This document shows, piece after piece, positions 7,878 through 17,330 of a stretch of DNA of 49,058 nucleotides (its first letter is position 1; every line of letters begins with the position of its first letter). Source of the stretch: Reyranella soli (GTDB lineage Bacteria > Pseudomonadota > Alphaproteobacteria > Reyranellales > Reyranellaceae); contig NZ_BKAJ01000110.1 in the NCBI RefSeq assembly GCF_007992495.1, forward strand, positions 1 to 49,058. Reading direction: 5' to 3'. The position numbers and the translations under genes are program-made. A model generated the notes under the pieces. It did not search any database. It saw only the letters and a program-made list of their open reading frames with translations, and was not told the DNA's origin.

Positions 7878-8601
7878 ATGACCGGGATGAGCGCGACGAT
7901 CCGGGCGCTGACGTTCGACGTCCAGGGCACCTGTGCAGATTTCTGCAAGCCCATGCAACGCATGGGCGAGGCCGTGAACAAGGCCAAGGGGCTGGACCTC
8001 GACTGGGGAACGCTGTCTTCCGAATGGCGGGCGCTCTATCGCACCGTGCTGGATGATGTCATTGCCAGCCGTCGGCCCTGGCTGCGCGTGGACCGCATCT
8101 ACCGCGAGACGCTCGACACGCTGCTCGAGCGGCGCGGCCTGTCGACGGCCTTCACTGCCGCCGAGCGTGACGAGCTGAACGGTGTCTGGAGTCGTCTGGA
8201 AGCCTGGCCGGACAGCGTCGCGGGACTTGGCCGCCTGCGCCGGCGGTTCGTCAACCTCGACCCTTTCCAATGCCGGCATGGCGACGATGGTCGCGGTGGC
8301 GAAGCACGCCGGCCTGCCGTTCGACGCCATCCTGACGGCGGAACTCGCGCACATCTACAAGCCGGCGCCGGCCGTCTATCAACTCGCGGTCGACTATCTC
8401 GGCTGCCGGCCCGACGAGATCATGATGGTAGCCTGCCACAAGTACGACCTGGCGGCGGCCCGCGCCTTCGGAATGCGCACGGCCTTCGTGGCCCGCCCGC
8501 TCGAGTTCGGACCGGACGTCCGGCCGGACATCGCGCGCGAAGACTGGTTCGACATCTACGCCGAGGATTTCGTCGCGCTGGCCGAGGCCCTGGGCGCATA
8601 G
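7878..8601 (+). pseudogene. HAD hydrolase, haloacid dehalogenase type II-like, broken by a +1 frameshift
   Basis: The first reading frame (from 7878) gives the nucleophile motif LTFDVQGT and the cap domain with the typical RPWLRVDRIYRETLDTLL stretch of type II haloacid dehalogenases. After FVN (codon ending 8255) homology continues only in the next frame from 8257: STLSNAG (motif II), YKPAPAVY (motif III Lys) and an acidic C-terminal motif. Skipping the C at 8255/8256 restores one protein of about 240 residues. It is either a real single-base insertion that breaks the gene or a sequencing error. GGGGAG lies before the ATG. If intact, the enzyme would hydrolyse 2-haloacids or a related small substrate. 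Confidence 0.8.
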
Positions 8602-8677
8602 GCGCACCCCTCCCCACTCGACGGCCGCAGGCCAGCCTGCCACCATCGCTCCCGCAACTTACTTTGGGGGCAATCAC

Positions 8678-8896
8678 GTGAGACTGAGCGACAACGACGT
8701 CATGGTCGCCGCCACCCTGGCGGCCGCAGTAGGCGAGACCATGACCAGCAAGACCGCCGTCGACCTGGTGACGGTGCTGGAGGAGATCATCGACGAGCTG
8801 ACCAAGCGCGGCGGCACGGGCGCGATGTGCGCGGCGGCCTTCAAGAAGCACTTCCCCGACCAGGTGCACGATCATCAGCACTTTCCGGATCGGTGA
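8678..8896 (+). CDS. Small hypothetical protein
   Basis: A 72-residue protein from a GTG start with a TTGGGGG ribosome-type sequence at 8664-8670. It is Thr/Ala/Val rich in its first half, helical in the middle (DLVTVLEEIIDELTKRG) and ends with a His-rich tail (VHDHQHF). No family is recognised. Codon use matches the neighbours, with G/C in nearly all third positions, which supports it being real. Confidence 0.55.
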   Translation: MRLSDNDVMVAATLAAAVGETMTSKTAVDLVTVLEEIIDELTKRGGTGAMCAAAFKKHFPDQVHDHQHFPDR

Positions 8897-8908
8897 TATC
8901 GGCGCCGC

Positions 8909-9151
8909 TCACCCGCCGCGGCGTTCTTTGATCGGAAAGTGAACTGGCCACCGATTCGCGGTCGTCGTCTTCGTCGGAATGCACTCGCTTTTCGACGAGG
9001 CGGCGCGCTTGCGATCGGCTTCGTACATCTCCCTCGAGACCAAGGGCAGCATCGCAGATGGATGGTAGGGCCGCGGCGGCGGAGACGACGTCTGGCCGCG
9101 ATTGAAGGCTTGAAGACTTGCCCGTACGCGTTTGGAGAGTATCTGCGTCAT
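8909..9151 (-). CDS. Small basic hypothetical protein (uncertain)
   Basis: An 80-residue Arg/Lys/Ser/Pro-rich protein preceded by GAGGCG at good spacing. No known domain or motif is visible and the opposite strand also has an open frame across part of the region, so it may be a chance frame. It is listed because of the ribosome site and because nothing else explains the stretch. Confidence 0.35.
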   Translation of the reverse strand: MTQILSKRVRASLQAFNRGQTSSPPPRPYHPSAMLPLVSREMYEADRKRAASSKSECIPTKTTTANRWPVHFPIKERRGG

Positions 9152-9433
9152 TGGGAACGCCTCGCTAAGCCGATGCTTGGACCGTACGGATCAGGCGACA
9201 CGTCCTGATGCTCGACGCTTGCGAAGTCCCTCACAATGGGCGTTCGAAAACCCAGCCCATGCCGCAATGAGCGTTGGTTGACCCACTCTGCGAAGTCAAA
9301 CACTGTCACTGCCTTAGGGGTGCAGATTTTGAAGGTGATGCCCCGAGACAGCTATTGGCGCATGTGTTTTCTTTTCTGTCGGCCGCTCTGGCGCCTTTCG
9401 GCAAAACTGCGCTAGACAGGGTGCACTGAGCCA

Positions 9434-11173
9434 ATGATGCAGGATACGACGCCCGCCAGTACCCATCCCGCACAGGGGATGGGCCCCTTTCTATGGCGTT
9501 TTATCCGTTTTGCCCTGCCCTTCTGGTCGTCGGGGCACAAGTGGAGGAACCGGGGCTGGCTGGCGCTGATCGCGGCCCTGACGGTTGCGCAGGTTGCGGT
9601 TCAGGTCGGCCTGAATTCCTGGTCGGCGCGGCTCTACAACGCGATAGAAGGCCGTCACCTCGAAGCGTTCGTAGGCCTGATCACGACCTTCTTGCTCCTG
9701 CTGCTGGCAAGCATCCTGGTGTTCTCCATCACGCTTTATGCCAAGCGACGCCTGGAATTTGCCTGGCGTGTCTGGATCACCAAAAACACGCTGTCGGTCT
9801 GGATGGCGCAAGGAAAGCACTATCAGCTCGGCCTGGTCGCGGGCGAGCACGGCGACAATCCGGACGGACGAATCGCCGAAGATATTCGCGTGACGACCGA
9901 GCAGGCCGTCGAGCTGGGCCAGGCCGCGTTTTACTGCACCCTGCTCTTCGGGACGTTCGTCGCCGTGCTGTGGAACCTCTCCGGTGTCATCCACGTGGAC
10001 ATCGGCGGGACGGTCATTCCCATCCCTGGCTTCATGGTCTTCGTCGCCCTTATCTATTCGGCGATCGGCACCAGCCTGGCGCTATGGGCGGGATTCCCCT
10101 TGGTCGGTGCTTCCAATCTGCGGCAGACGGTGGAAGCCAATTTCCGGTTTGGCCTGGCGCGTGCCCGGGAATATTCGGAAAGCATCGCCTTGATCGGCGG
10201 CGATGCCGATGAGCGAACGCATCTTCAGGAGTTGCTGCGTGGCGTGAGACGAGGCTGGGAGCGCCAGACCTACGGTCTGGTGCGCATCATCGTGTTCACT
10301 ACGGCGTACGGCGTGCTGGCAAACCCGTTTCCGCTTCTTGTCGCGGCGCCGCGCTATATCATGGGGTTCATCTCGCTCGGCACGCTGATGCAGATGGCCC
10401 AGGCGTTTTCGCAAGTCACCGCCGCGCTGGCGTTTCCTGTCGACAATCTTTCCGGCCTCTCCCTATGGCGCGCCTCCGTCGAACGCGTGATGGCGCTGCA
10501 GGACGCACTTGGCGGGCTCCAGCAGAAGCTCGGCGCGAACCGCATCGAGGTAGAGCATGAGGGCAATTCGCTGCAGCTCGCCGGCGTGCGCGTGATGGAG
10601 CACGATGCGACGCCGGTGATGAAGGAGATAACAGCCGAGATCCGCCCCGGCGAACATGTGGTGATCGAAGGCAAAACGCCGATCTGCCACAAGCTCATTC
10701 TCGCCGTTGCAGGGCTTTGGCCTTGGGGCGCTGGAAAAGTGACGCTGCCAGAGGGTGCGAACATCTTCATTGCCACTGACCGGCCCTATCTTCCCGTTGG
10801 TCCTTTGGGCGAAGCCGTTTGCTACCCCATGACACTTGGCGTGTGTGTACCGGACGACATCAATTCGGCGTTGCGTCGCGTCGGCCTGGGCGATTGGGCC
10901 GGGCAACTTGGCGTCGTGGAGAACTGGGATTCGGTGTTCTCCGTGGCGCAACAGCAGAGGCTCAGTTTTGCGCGCATGCTGCTTCACCGGCCCGACTGGA
11001 TTCTCCTGTCGGAGGCAACGAACGCGCTCGATGCCGCGGCCCAGCGTGATATGGCCGAGTTGCTGGTCAAGGAATTTCCGTCGGCAACAGTTGTGGCCGT
11101 TGGTCGAGTCGGATTGTCCGACGGGTTTTTCCAACGCGTGCTGCCTGTGGAGGCAGAGACCGCGTCCGGGTAA
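9434..11173 (+). CDS. YddA/SbmA-type ABC transporter fusion with a degenerate ATPase domain
   Basis: The 579-residue protein has an SbmA_BacA/ABC-D type membrane half (about 1-365, spans near 43-62, 80-102, 165-182, 198-222, 285-325) fused to an ATPase-like half (about 370-575). The fold landmarks are present (GLWPWG, RPYLP, SFARMLLHRPDWI) but the catalytic motifs are not. The Walker A region reads EGKTPICHKL (412-421) with no GKS/T, the signature reads FSVAQQQRL (502-510) instead of LSGGEQQRL, and Walker B reads ILLSEAT (523-529) with Ser in place of Asp. The Q-loop and H-loop also appear changed. SbmA/BacA itself has no ATPase and runs on proton motive force, so this may be a proton-driven transporter with a relic domain. 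It heads the GH1/GH30 unit. Confidence 0.85.
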   Translation: MMQDTTPASTHPAQGMGPFLWRFIRFALPFWSSGHKWRNRGWLALIAALTVAQVAVQVGLNSWSARLYNAIEGRHLEAFVGLITTFLLLLLASILVFSITLYAKRRLEFAWRVWITKNTLSVWMAQGKHYQLGLVAGEHGDNPDGRIAEDIRVTTEQAVELGQAAFYCTLLFGTFVAVLWNLSGVIHVDIGGTVIPIPGFMVFVALIYSAIGTSLALWAGFPLVGASNLRQTVEANFRFGLARAREYSESIALIGGDADERTHLQELLRGVRRGWERQTYGLVRIIVFTTAYGVLANPFPLLVAAPRYIMGFISLGTLMQMAQAFSQVTAALAFPVDNLSGLSLWRASVERVMALQDALGGLQQKLGANRIEVEHEGNSLQLAGVRVMEHDATPVMKEITAEIRPGEHVVIEGKTPICHKLILAVAGLWPWGAGKVTLPEGANIFIATDRPYLPVGPLGEAVCYPMTLGVCVPDDINSALRRVGLGDWAGQLGVVENWDSVFSVAQQQRLSFARMLLHRPDWILLSEATNALDAAAQRDMAELLVKEFPSATVVAVGRVGLSDGFFQRVLPVEAETASG

Positions 11174-11243
11174 TTGTCACGCAGGATGGAGCAGCGTAGC
11201 CTTCGGCAAAACGCGTGTGTGACGCATATTGGGGGAGTGGCCC

Positions 11244-12608
11244 GTGGTTGGAACTGATGTTGAAGCCGTGCCGGGCTCACCCGTACCTTCCAAGTTGACG
11301 CTGCCAGCATCGTTCAAGTGGGGCGTCTCCACCGCGGCCTATCAGATCGAGGGGGCCGTTGCAGAGGACGGCCGCGGGCCCAGCATCTGGGACCTGTTCG
11401 GCCGACAGGCCGGCCGTATTGCCAATGGCGATACCGGCGATGTGGCATGTGACCACTACCATCGCTACAAGGAAGACGTGGCGCTGATGCGGCGCCTCGG
11501 CGCGCAGGTCTACCGGTTTTCCGTGGCCTGGCCGCGCGTGTTGCCGCAAGGGCGCGGCCAGGCCAACAGCCTCGGCCTCGACTTCTATGATCGCCTGATC
11601 GACGAAGTGCTGCGCAGCGGCATCGAGCCCTGGTTGTGCCTGTATCATTGGGATCTGCCGCAGGCGTTGGATGATCTCGGCGGATGGCAGAACCGCGATA
11701 TCGCTCTTTGGTTCGCCGACTACGCCGCCCTGATTGCACGCCGCTATGGCGACCGGGTTCGGCATTTTGCCACTTTCAACGAACCCAATGTGTGCACGTT
11801 GTTCGGCTACGGCATGGGCTGGAATGCACCCGGCATTGCCAACCGGCGGAGCTTCCTGCAGGCGGCTCACCATGTGAATCTCGCGCATGGCGAAGCGGTC
11901 CGCACGTTGAGGACGACGGCACCGGGAGCTCTTCTTGGCGCAATATACAATCGACAGGCTTGTCTGCCGATCAGCTCTGCGCCGCAGGACGCGGTGGCGG
12001 CGGGTATTCTGGACGCGTGCTGGAACCGGCTCTATGCGGACCCGCAATGCCTCGCCGAATATCCACCCGAACTGGCCGAAGGCTTGCAGGAATTCGTACA
12101 GCCCGGAGATATGGCGCGCATCGCCCAGCCGATCGACTGGTTGGGCCTGAACCACTATTGCCCGATCTATGCGCGCGCCGATCCGGGCCCGCTTGGTTTT
12201 GCCTGGGCCGATGCGCCGACTGACGTCCCCCTGACCGGCGTGGGCTGGCGCATCGACCCGGAAGCGTTCCGCAACGAAATCATCGGCACGCACCGGCGCT
12301 ACAAGCTTCCTGTGTATATTACGGAGAACGGCTACGGCGCACACGAGACGTTGGATGCAGCGGGTGGGGTGAACGATCCCGGGCGCATTGCTTATTTCGC
12401 CACCTATCTCAAGGCGCTGGAGGAAGCTGCCGCGTCGGGCGCGGATGTGCGCGGCTATTTTCTCTGGTCGATTCTGGACAACCTCGAGTGGGGCGCGGGC
12501 TTCGCGAGTCGCTTTGGCATCGTCTACGTCGATTACGCGACCCAGAAACGTGTTCCCAAAGCGTCCTTCGATTGGTTTGCAGAGTTGATCCGAGCGCAGC
12601 AGAAATGA
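11244..12608 (+). CDS. GH1 family beta-glucosidase/beta-glycosidase
   Basis: The 454-residue protein is a full GH1 enzyme, a (beta/alpha)8 barrel. The acid/base is E180 in TFNEPN and the nucleophile E361 in ITENGYGA. The N-terminal FKWGVSTAAYQIEGA and C-terminal SILDNLEWGAGF motifs form the glycone site. A GTG at 11244 has GGGGGAG six bases upstream; an in-frame TTG at 11229 lies at the edge of that ribosome site and is less likely. No signal peptide is seen, so it acts on imported or internal glycosides in the cytoplasm. It lies 70 bases after the transporter and overlaps the GH30 gene by four bases. Confidence 0.92.
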   Translation: MVGTDVEAVPGSPVPSKLTLPASFKWGVSTAAYQIEGAVAEDGRGPSIWDLFGRQAGRIANGDTGDVACDHYHRYKEDVALMRRLGAQVYRFSVAWPRVLPQGRGQANSLGLDFYDRLIDEVLRSGIEPWLCLYHWDLPQALDDLGGWQNRDIALWFADYAALIARRYGDRVRHFATFNEPNVCTLFGYGMGWNAPGIANRRSFLQAAHHVNLAHGEAVRTLRTTAPGALLGAIYNRQACLPISSAPQDAVAAGILDACWNRLYADPQCLAEYPPELAEGLQEFVQPGDMARIAQPIDWLGLNHYCPIYARADPGPLGFAWADAPTDVPLTGVGWRIDPEAFRNEIIGTHRRYKLPVYITENGYGAHETLDAAGGVNDPGRIAYFATYLKALEEAAASGADVRGYFLWSILDNLEWGAGFASRFGIVYVDYATQKRVPKASFDWFAELIRAQQK

Positions 12609-13945
12609 TCGAGGGCTGGGTTACGCGTGATGCCAATTCCTTGCTGCAGCCCATGCAGCCGGCGGCGTTTTCCAGATCATTGCCGCAAGAGGCACTCCCC
12701 ACGATCGACATCGACGACAGCCGGACCTTTCAGCCGATCGAAGGCTTCGGGTTCGCGCTGACGGGCGGCAGCGCCTATCTGCTGGCGGGGCTTCCGGCGG
12801 CAGACCGCGCGGCGCTGCTGGAGGAGCTGTTTGGTTTGACCGAGGCTTCGGTCGGGCTGAGCTGTCTGCGGCTGAGCATCGGCGCCTCAGATCTCGGCTG
12901 GCGGGATTTCACCTATTGGGATCTGCCTCCCGGAACGGCGGACCCCGACCTCGCGCGCTTCAATCTTGCCGTCTGCGATCCGGAAGTCGTTCCCGTGATG
13001 CAGCAGATATTGCGGATCAATCCGGCTGTGAAGATCATCGCTTCGCCGTGGTCGGCACCGCCGTGGATGAAGAGCAACGGCAGCTTCGTGGCCGGATCGC
13101 TGAAGCCGGAATGCTATTCGGCATATGCACGCTATTTCGCGAAATACGTGGCTGCGATGCGCGAGAACGGCATTCATGTCAGCGCGGTGACGCCGCAGAA
13201 TGAGCCGCACAATCCGAAGAACGAGCCGAGCATGGTGATGACCGCCACGGAACAGGCGGATTTCATCAAGGGATACCTTGGACCGGAATTGCGCAAAGGC
13301 GCACCCGAAACAGAAATACTCTGCTGGGACCACAATTGCGACGAACCGGATTATCCGCTCGCGGTGCTGGGCGACGCCGAGGCGCGTCGCTATATCGCCG
13401 GCGTTGCCTGGCATTTGTACAACGGATCGCCGGAGGTGATGTCGAAGGTGTGGGCGCACTATCCAGACAAGAAGGTGTACTTCACCGAACAATGGGTTTC
13501 CTCGCATGACGATTTCATGGGCGCCCTGCGCTGGCATACGAAGAACGTCATCATCGGCACCCTGAGAAACTGGAGCCGCACCGCGCTCGAGTGGAATCTT
13601 GCCAACGATCCGGAATACGCCTTGCACACGCCCAACGGCGCCCAGGGAGCCCTGGGTGGTGTTACCATCGGGGCCACGATCAAGCGCAATCCCGGATATT
13701 ATCTGATGGCGCACTCGGCGAGGTTTATCCGGCCGGGGTCGGTGCGGGTTGATTCAAGCGAGGTGGGTCAGCTTCCCAACGTCGCTTGTCGGACGCCTGA
13801 TTCGCGGATGGTGATGGTGGTCTTGAATGACTCCGACGGTCCAAGGCGTTTTCGCGTTCAGCACCAGGGCGCTTATGCAACGCTGGAGCTGGGAGCGGGC
13901 GATGTCGCGACGCTCCGGTGGAACGTGGCTTCGGCGACAGCCTAG
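12605..13945 (+). CDS. GH30 family glycosidase (glucosylceramidase-like)
   Basis: The 446-residue protein matches GH30: EGFGFALTGGSAY near the start, the acid/base E200 in VTPQNEPHN, the nucleophile E295 in YFTEQW, and a short C-terminal beta domain after about residue 370. GH30 subfamily 1 enzymes cut beta-glucosyl residues from glucosylceramide and related glycosides. No signal peptide is visible, which is unusual for GH30 and fits a cytoplasmic role beside the GH1 enzyme. The ATG overlaps the GH1 stop (ATGA). The substrate is inferred only from family and context. Confidence 0.9.
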   Translation: MIEGWVTRDANSLLQPMQPAAFSRSLPQEALPTIDIDDSRTFQPIEGFGFALTGGSAYLLAGLPAADRAALLEELFGLTEASVGLSCLRLSIGASDLGWRDFTYWDLPPGTADPDLARFNLAVCDPEVVPVMQQILRINPAVKIIASPWSAPPWMKSNGSFVAGSLKPECYSAYARYFAKYVAAMRENGIHVSAVTPQNEPHNPKNEPSMVMTATEQADFIKGYLGPELRKGAPETEILCWDHNCDEPDYPLAVLGDAEARRYIAGVAWHLYNGSPEVMSKVWAHYPDKKVYFTEQWVSSHDDFMGALRWHTKNVIIGTLRNWSRTALEWNLANDPEYALHTPNGAQGALGGVTIGATIKRNPGYYLMAHSARFIRPGSVRVDSSEVGQLPNVACRTPDSRMVMVVLNDSDGPRRFRVQHQGAYATLELGAGDVATLRWNVASATA

Positions 13946-13958
13946 AGCGACTTGGGCC

Positions 13959-14192
13959 TCACGGCGCGTGGTCGGGCGCCACGTGATCCGGGTGAACGGC
14001 TGTGTAGACTCCGCGGCTGAGCTTCTTTGCGGTGCCAGCCTCCAAGCTCTCCTTGAGCAAGCTCGAGATGCGTAGGCACTCGCCTTCGCTGAAATCCTCC
14101 ATCAGCCCCATGATTTGCATCACACGGCAGATGTCGACCCAATGCACAGGCACTTCCTTCAGCTCGGCGGCCTTTCTAAGTCCAGGTATCAT
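13959..14192 (-). CDS. Small hypothetical protein
   Basis: A 77-residue helical protein preceded by AGGGGAAAG, a strong ribosome site, which decides the start at 14192. It contains a stretch VPVHWVDICRVMQIMG and a Ser/Leu/Lys-rich second helix. No family is recognised. It lies tail to tail with the GH30 gene. Confidence 0.6.
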   Translation of the reverse strand: MIPGLRKAAELKEVPVHWVDICRVMQIMGLMEDFSEGECLRISSLLKESLEAGTAKKLSRGVYTAVHPDHVAPDHAP

Positions 14193-14316
14193 CGTTCTTT
14201 CCCCTGGTGCGTGAGGAGCAGCGGCGACCCATATTTGAGCGCGGGGCAAGAAGCTTAACGATTTTGGCTAGGGTAGGTTGCACCGACACCCTCAGGTCCG
14301 AGCATCGCGCTCGCCG

Positions 14317-17205
14317 TCACATCAGCCAGCCGGAGCCAGATGTGCTCGTGAAGTCGAACTGCAGGATCAGGTCGTTGAAGTCATGGTCGCCGCCGCCGAC
14401 CTGGTCCTCGAAGCCCCAGGTGTTGAGGCCGTAGTTCCACAGGTGGCCGACCGGCTGGCCGTTCACCTTCTCATTCGCCTGGGCGAATCCCCAGAAGACG
14501 TTGCCGCTCGTCCGGTCGGTCAGCCTGAAGGCAATCATGTCACCGGCATCGACGTTGGTCAGAACGTACTCCCCGTAGCCACCGTAACCAGGCCCGTCGA
14601 GCGACGTCATGCCGTTGCTGGCGGCGTAGACCCTCCCTGCGGCAGCGGCGGCGTAGCCGGCTGCGCCGGGTGCCAGGCCATCGACAGTGCCGGAAAGATC
14701 GTCGACACGAAAAACGCTGAGCGACAGGCTGTCCTCGCCGTTCTGCCGCAATCGCACGACCGCCGTCTGGTCGTCGGCGCCGCCCGCCGTCTCGGCAACG
14801 GCCACGGGCCGCGCCACGCGTACGGCGCCGGCTCCGGTGACGAAGTCGGCAAAGCCGAAGGGGCTGCTCAACACCCCCTGAATGGCTGTGGCCATCGAGG
14901 CGTTGATGGCGACAGTGAGATCGTCGCCGGCGCTGATGGACGCCTGCATGACGGCGCCCTGCGCCTGCTTGTCGAACAGCTTCACCAGCCCGGAATCGAA
15001 GTCGTCCTGCAGCGACTGCTGAGCCACGCGATTGGTCCACGCGTAGAGTGCCGAAGCGGTGCTGCCGAAGATCTGTGCGGAGCCGCCCAGGCCGAGCCCG
15101 ATGGTGGCGCTCGACCCGGTCATGGTCTGGAACAGCAGCGTCTGGTCGGCGCCGCTTTCCCAGCCGTTGCCATCGGCCTCCAGCATGGCGGGACTTGAAT
15201 CGAAGGACATCTGCGCGTGGGCGATGGCCGTGAGGGCGCGGCCGAGCAGCACGCCGTTGGGCGAGCCCAGTCCGCTCACGAGATCATAGCCGGGCCCGGC
15301 CTCGTAGCCGTAGCCGGTCGGCGTGAGGGCGGTGCCGTTCGATTCGTAAAGACCGCCCAGGGTGAAGGAAGAGATGTTGTTCCCCAGGGCAACATCATTG
15401 AACGAGCCCGGGGCGACCGCGGAAGCGATGTACAGGAGGTCGTTGGCGAATCCGAGGTCGGGCAGCCCCTGGTCGTGGAAGATCGCGTTGAACTGGATGG
15501 CGAGCGAGGCCCAGAGCGGCGCCGCGGCACTGGTGCCGCCGCTCAGGCTGAGGCGGTCCATGGCGTCGTTGGGCACGACATAGACGGTATTGCCGCCGGC
15601 ATCGGCCGTGACGTCCGGCGCGCCGCGACCGGGCTGCGCCAGCGGATCGGTCGCTACAGGGTAGAGGCCGTACTGGGTTTGATAGAAAGGTGCGGGTTGG
15701 GTGACGTCGACACCGCCCGAGCTGGTCGTGTTGACGAGGTAGCCGCCTTCGAAAGGCTGGCCAGGATTGATCGTGATGTCGGTGCCATCGACGTAATAGG
15801 CGTTCCACACCGTCTCGACGAAAACCTGCAATGACGCCGCATCGGCGGGCAGGCTCTTCAGGCCGCCGGCAACCAGCATCCAGAGGGTGCCGAGATCGCC
15901 CTTGAGCGCCGGCGCCAGCACGGCATTGACCAGGCTGGGATCGGTTGGCGCCGAGGCAAAACTGGTGAGCGAGCTGCCGCCCACCATGACGTTGTAAGGA
16001 CTGATGTCGTTGTAGAAGAGCTCGGTCAGCCCGGTCCCGATCAGGTTGCCCGAGCCGCCATCGCCCAGGGCATTGAAGAAGGTCTTGTTGCGCAGGGCGG
16101 CGTCGACGAAGAGTTGCTGGTACGCACTGTAGAAGGGCGAGCCCGGCGACATGCTGTTCACGTCGCCGAACGAGGAGGACAGGACGGCGGGGTTGGCCGT
16201 CATGTCCCAGATCGCGCTCTGGATGGCCGTGAAGGTGGTGCCCTGGGCATTGCCCGTGGCTGCCGTGAAGCCCGAGCCATTGTAGAGGGCAATGTTGCTG
16301 TTGGGGTTGACGGCCGCGACGACGCCGACATCCAGCGAGCGCTCGCCGGCGCCGCCCTCCGCCGCATTCTGTCCGTCGGCGCCTTGGACGAAGACGCTGC
16401 CGGTGCCGGTCCGGCCGATCGAGGCCAGATAGGCCTCGAGCGAGGCCTCGAACCCCGTCCCCAGCGGATCGTTCGGCAGCACGGATCCGGTCACGGGCTC
16501 GATCAGCCCGATCGTGCCGGTCGCGACAGCCTGACCGTCGAGCGGGAAGTTGTAGAGAGCAGCGATCTGCTGCGGCGGCAAATGGGCCAGGTTCAACGAC
16601 CCGTTGCCGATGCTTTGCGGCCCTTGCGGCAGGGTCGCCGACTGGCCGGGCGTCATGTTGGATGGGTTGGGCAGGCTTTCGGTATCGAACCACAGGCCCG
16701 CGACGTTCCATTCCTCCGGCAGCGAGAGGCTTCCGGTCCAGTAGAGGAAAGTGTTGACCGGCGACGGATCGGCGATCGCCGCCATGGTGAGCGTGTTGTT
16801 CTGAAACAGGTTGGCGAAATCAGCCGCCGAGTTGATCTCCACCCAGATCGTCCGCGACTCGGCCGAGCTGACGTAGTTGCTGTTGGTGCCGTCGAGGACG
16901 GCGAGGTTGTAGGAGGCGCCTTGCAGTTGGGCAACGACACCGTCGTAGAGCGCCTGGTCGGCGCCGTAGGTGGTCCACAAGGTCCCCGACGCGTTCAGGT
17001 CGGCGAGTGTCTTCTGTCGTGTCGCCCAGTTCTCCGACAGCAGGCCCATCGGATCGCTATTGCGTTCGAGGACCAGTGCCACATTGAAGCCGAACGTAGG
17101 CGCGGTGCCGGTGACGCCGTAGGCCGCTTCGACAGATGTTTCGCTGGTGACGCGATAACCGGTGAAATCGAGGTACGTCGAGTTGGCGAGCGGTGCGTAA
17201 GCCAT
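14317..17205 (-). CDS. S53 family serine-carboxyl peptidase (sedolisin-like) with a C-terminal DUF4114-like domain
   Basis: The 962-residue protein has an N-terminal prodomain-like region (1-200), a sedolisin catalytic domain (about 205-660) and a C-terminal extension. Catalytic residues are E288 and D292 (GERSLD), oxyanion D382 (LGDGGSG) and nucleophile S559 (SGGTSAAAP). A calcium-site pattern (FNDVALG and GYDLVSGLGSPNG) lies near 600-655. The end (about 835-962) carries a WGFEDQVGGGDHDFNDL pattern typical of DUF4114 calcium-binding tails. There is no N-terminal signal peptide, and a glycine/aspartate tail without one is usual for type I secretion. The start at 17205 has AAAGG upstream; the few residues before it are Cys-rich and unlikely. 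It probably acts outside the cell at acidic pH. Confidence 0.85.
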   Translation of the reverse strand: MAYAPLANSTYLDFTGYRVTSETSVEAAYGVTGTAPTFGFNVALVLERNSDPMGLLSENWATRQKTLADLNASGTLWTTYGADQALYDGVVAQLQGASYNLAVLDGTNSNYVSSAESRTIWVEINSAADFANLFQNNTLTMAAIADPSPVNTFLYWTGSLSLPEEWNVAGLWFDTESLPNPSNMTPGQSATLPQGPQSIGNGSLNLAHLPPQQIAALYNFPLDGQAVATGTIGLIEPVTGSVLPNDPLGTGFEASLEAYLASIGRTGTGSVFVQGADGQNAAEGGAGERSLDVGVVAAVNPNSNIALYNGSGFTAATGNAQGTTFTAIQSAIWDMTANPAVLSSSFGDVNSMSPGSPFYSAYQQLFVDAALRNKTFFNALGDGGSGNLIGTGLTELFYNDISPYNVMVGGSSLTSFASAPTDPSLVNAVLAPALKGDLGTLWMLVAGGLKSLPADAASLQVFVETVWNAYYVDGTDITINPGQPFEGGYLVNTTSSGGVDVTQPAPFYQTQYGLYPVATDPLAQPGRGAPDVTADAGGNTVYVVPNDAMDRLSLSGGTSAAAPLWASLAIQFNAIFHDQGLPDLGFANDLLYIASAVAPGSFNDVALGNNISSFTLGGLYESNGTALTPTGYGYEAGPGYDLVSGLGSPNGVLLGRALTAIAHAQMSFDSSPAMLEADGNGWESGADQTLLFQTMTGSSATIGLGLGGSAQIFGSTASALYAWTNRVAQQSLQDDFDSGLVKLFDKQAQGAVMQASISAGDDLTVAINASMATAIQGVLSSPFGFADFVTGAGAVRVARPVAVAETAGGADDQTAVVRLRQNGEDSLSLSVFRVDDLSGTVDGLAPGAAGYAAAAAGRVYAASNGMTSLDGPGYGGYGEYVLTNVDAGDMIAFRLTDRTSGNVFWGFAQANEKVNGQPVGHLWNYGLNTWGFEDQVGGGDHDFNDLILQFDFTSTSGSGWLM

Positions 17206-17330
17206 GTTGCCTTTGATGATCAAACAAACATCGCACTCGCTGCAGCGTGTCACCTCGCCGTCGGCTTTACCAGCCGCCTACTTGCAGAAGCCTGCCCGAT
17301 CCAGTGCAGGCAGGTTCGCCTCAGTGTGTC

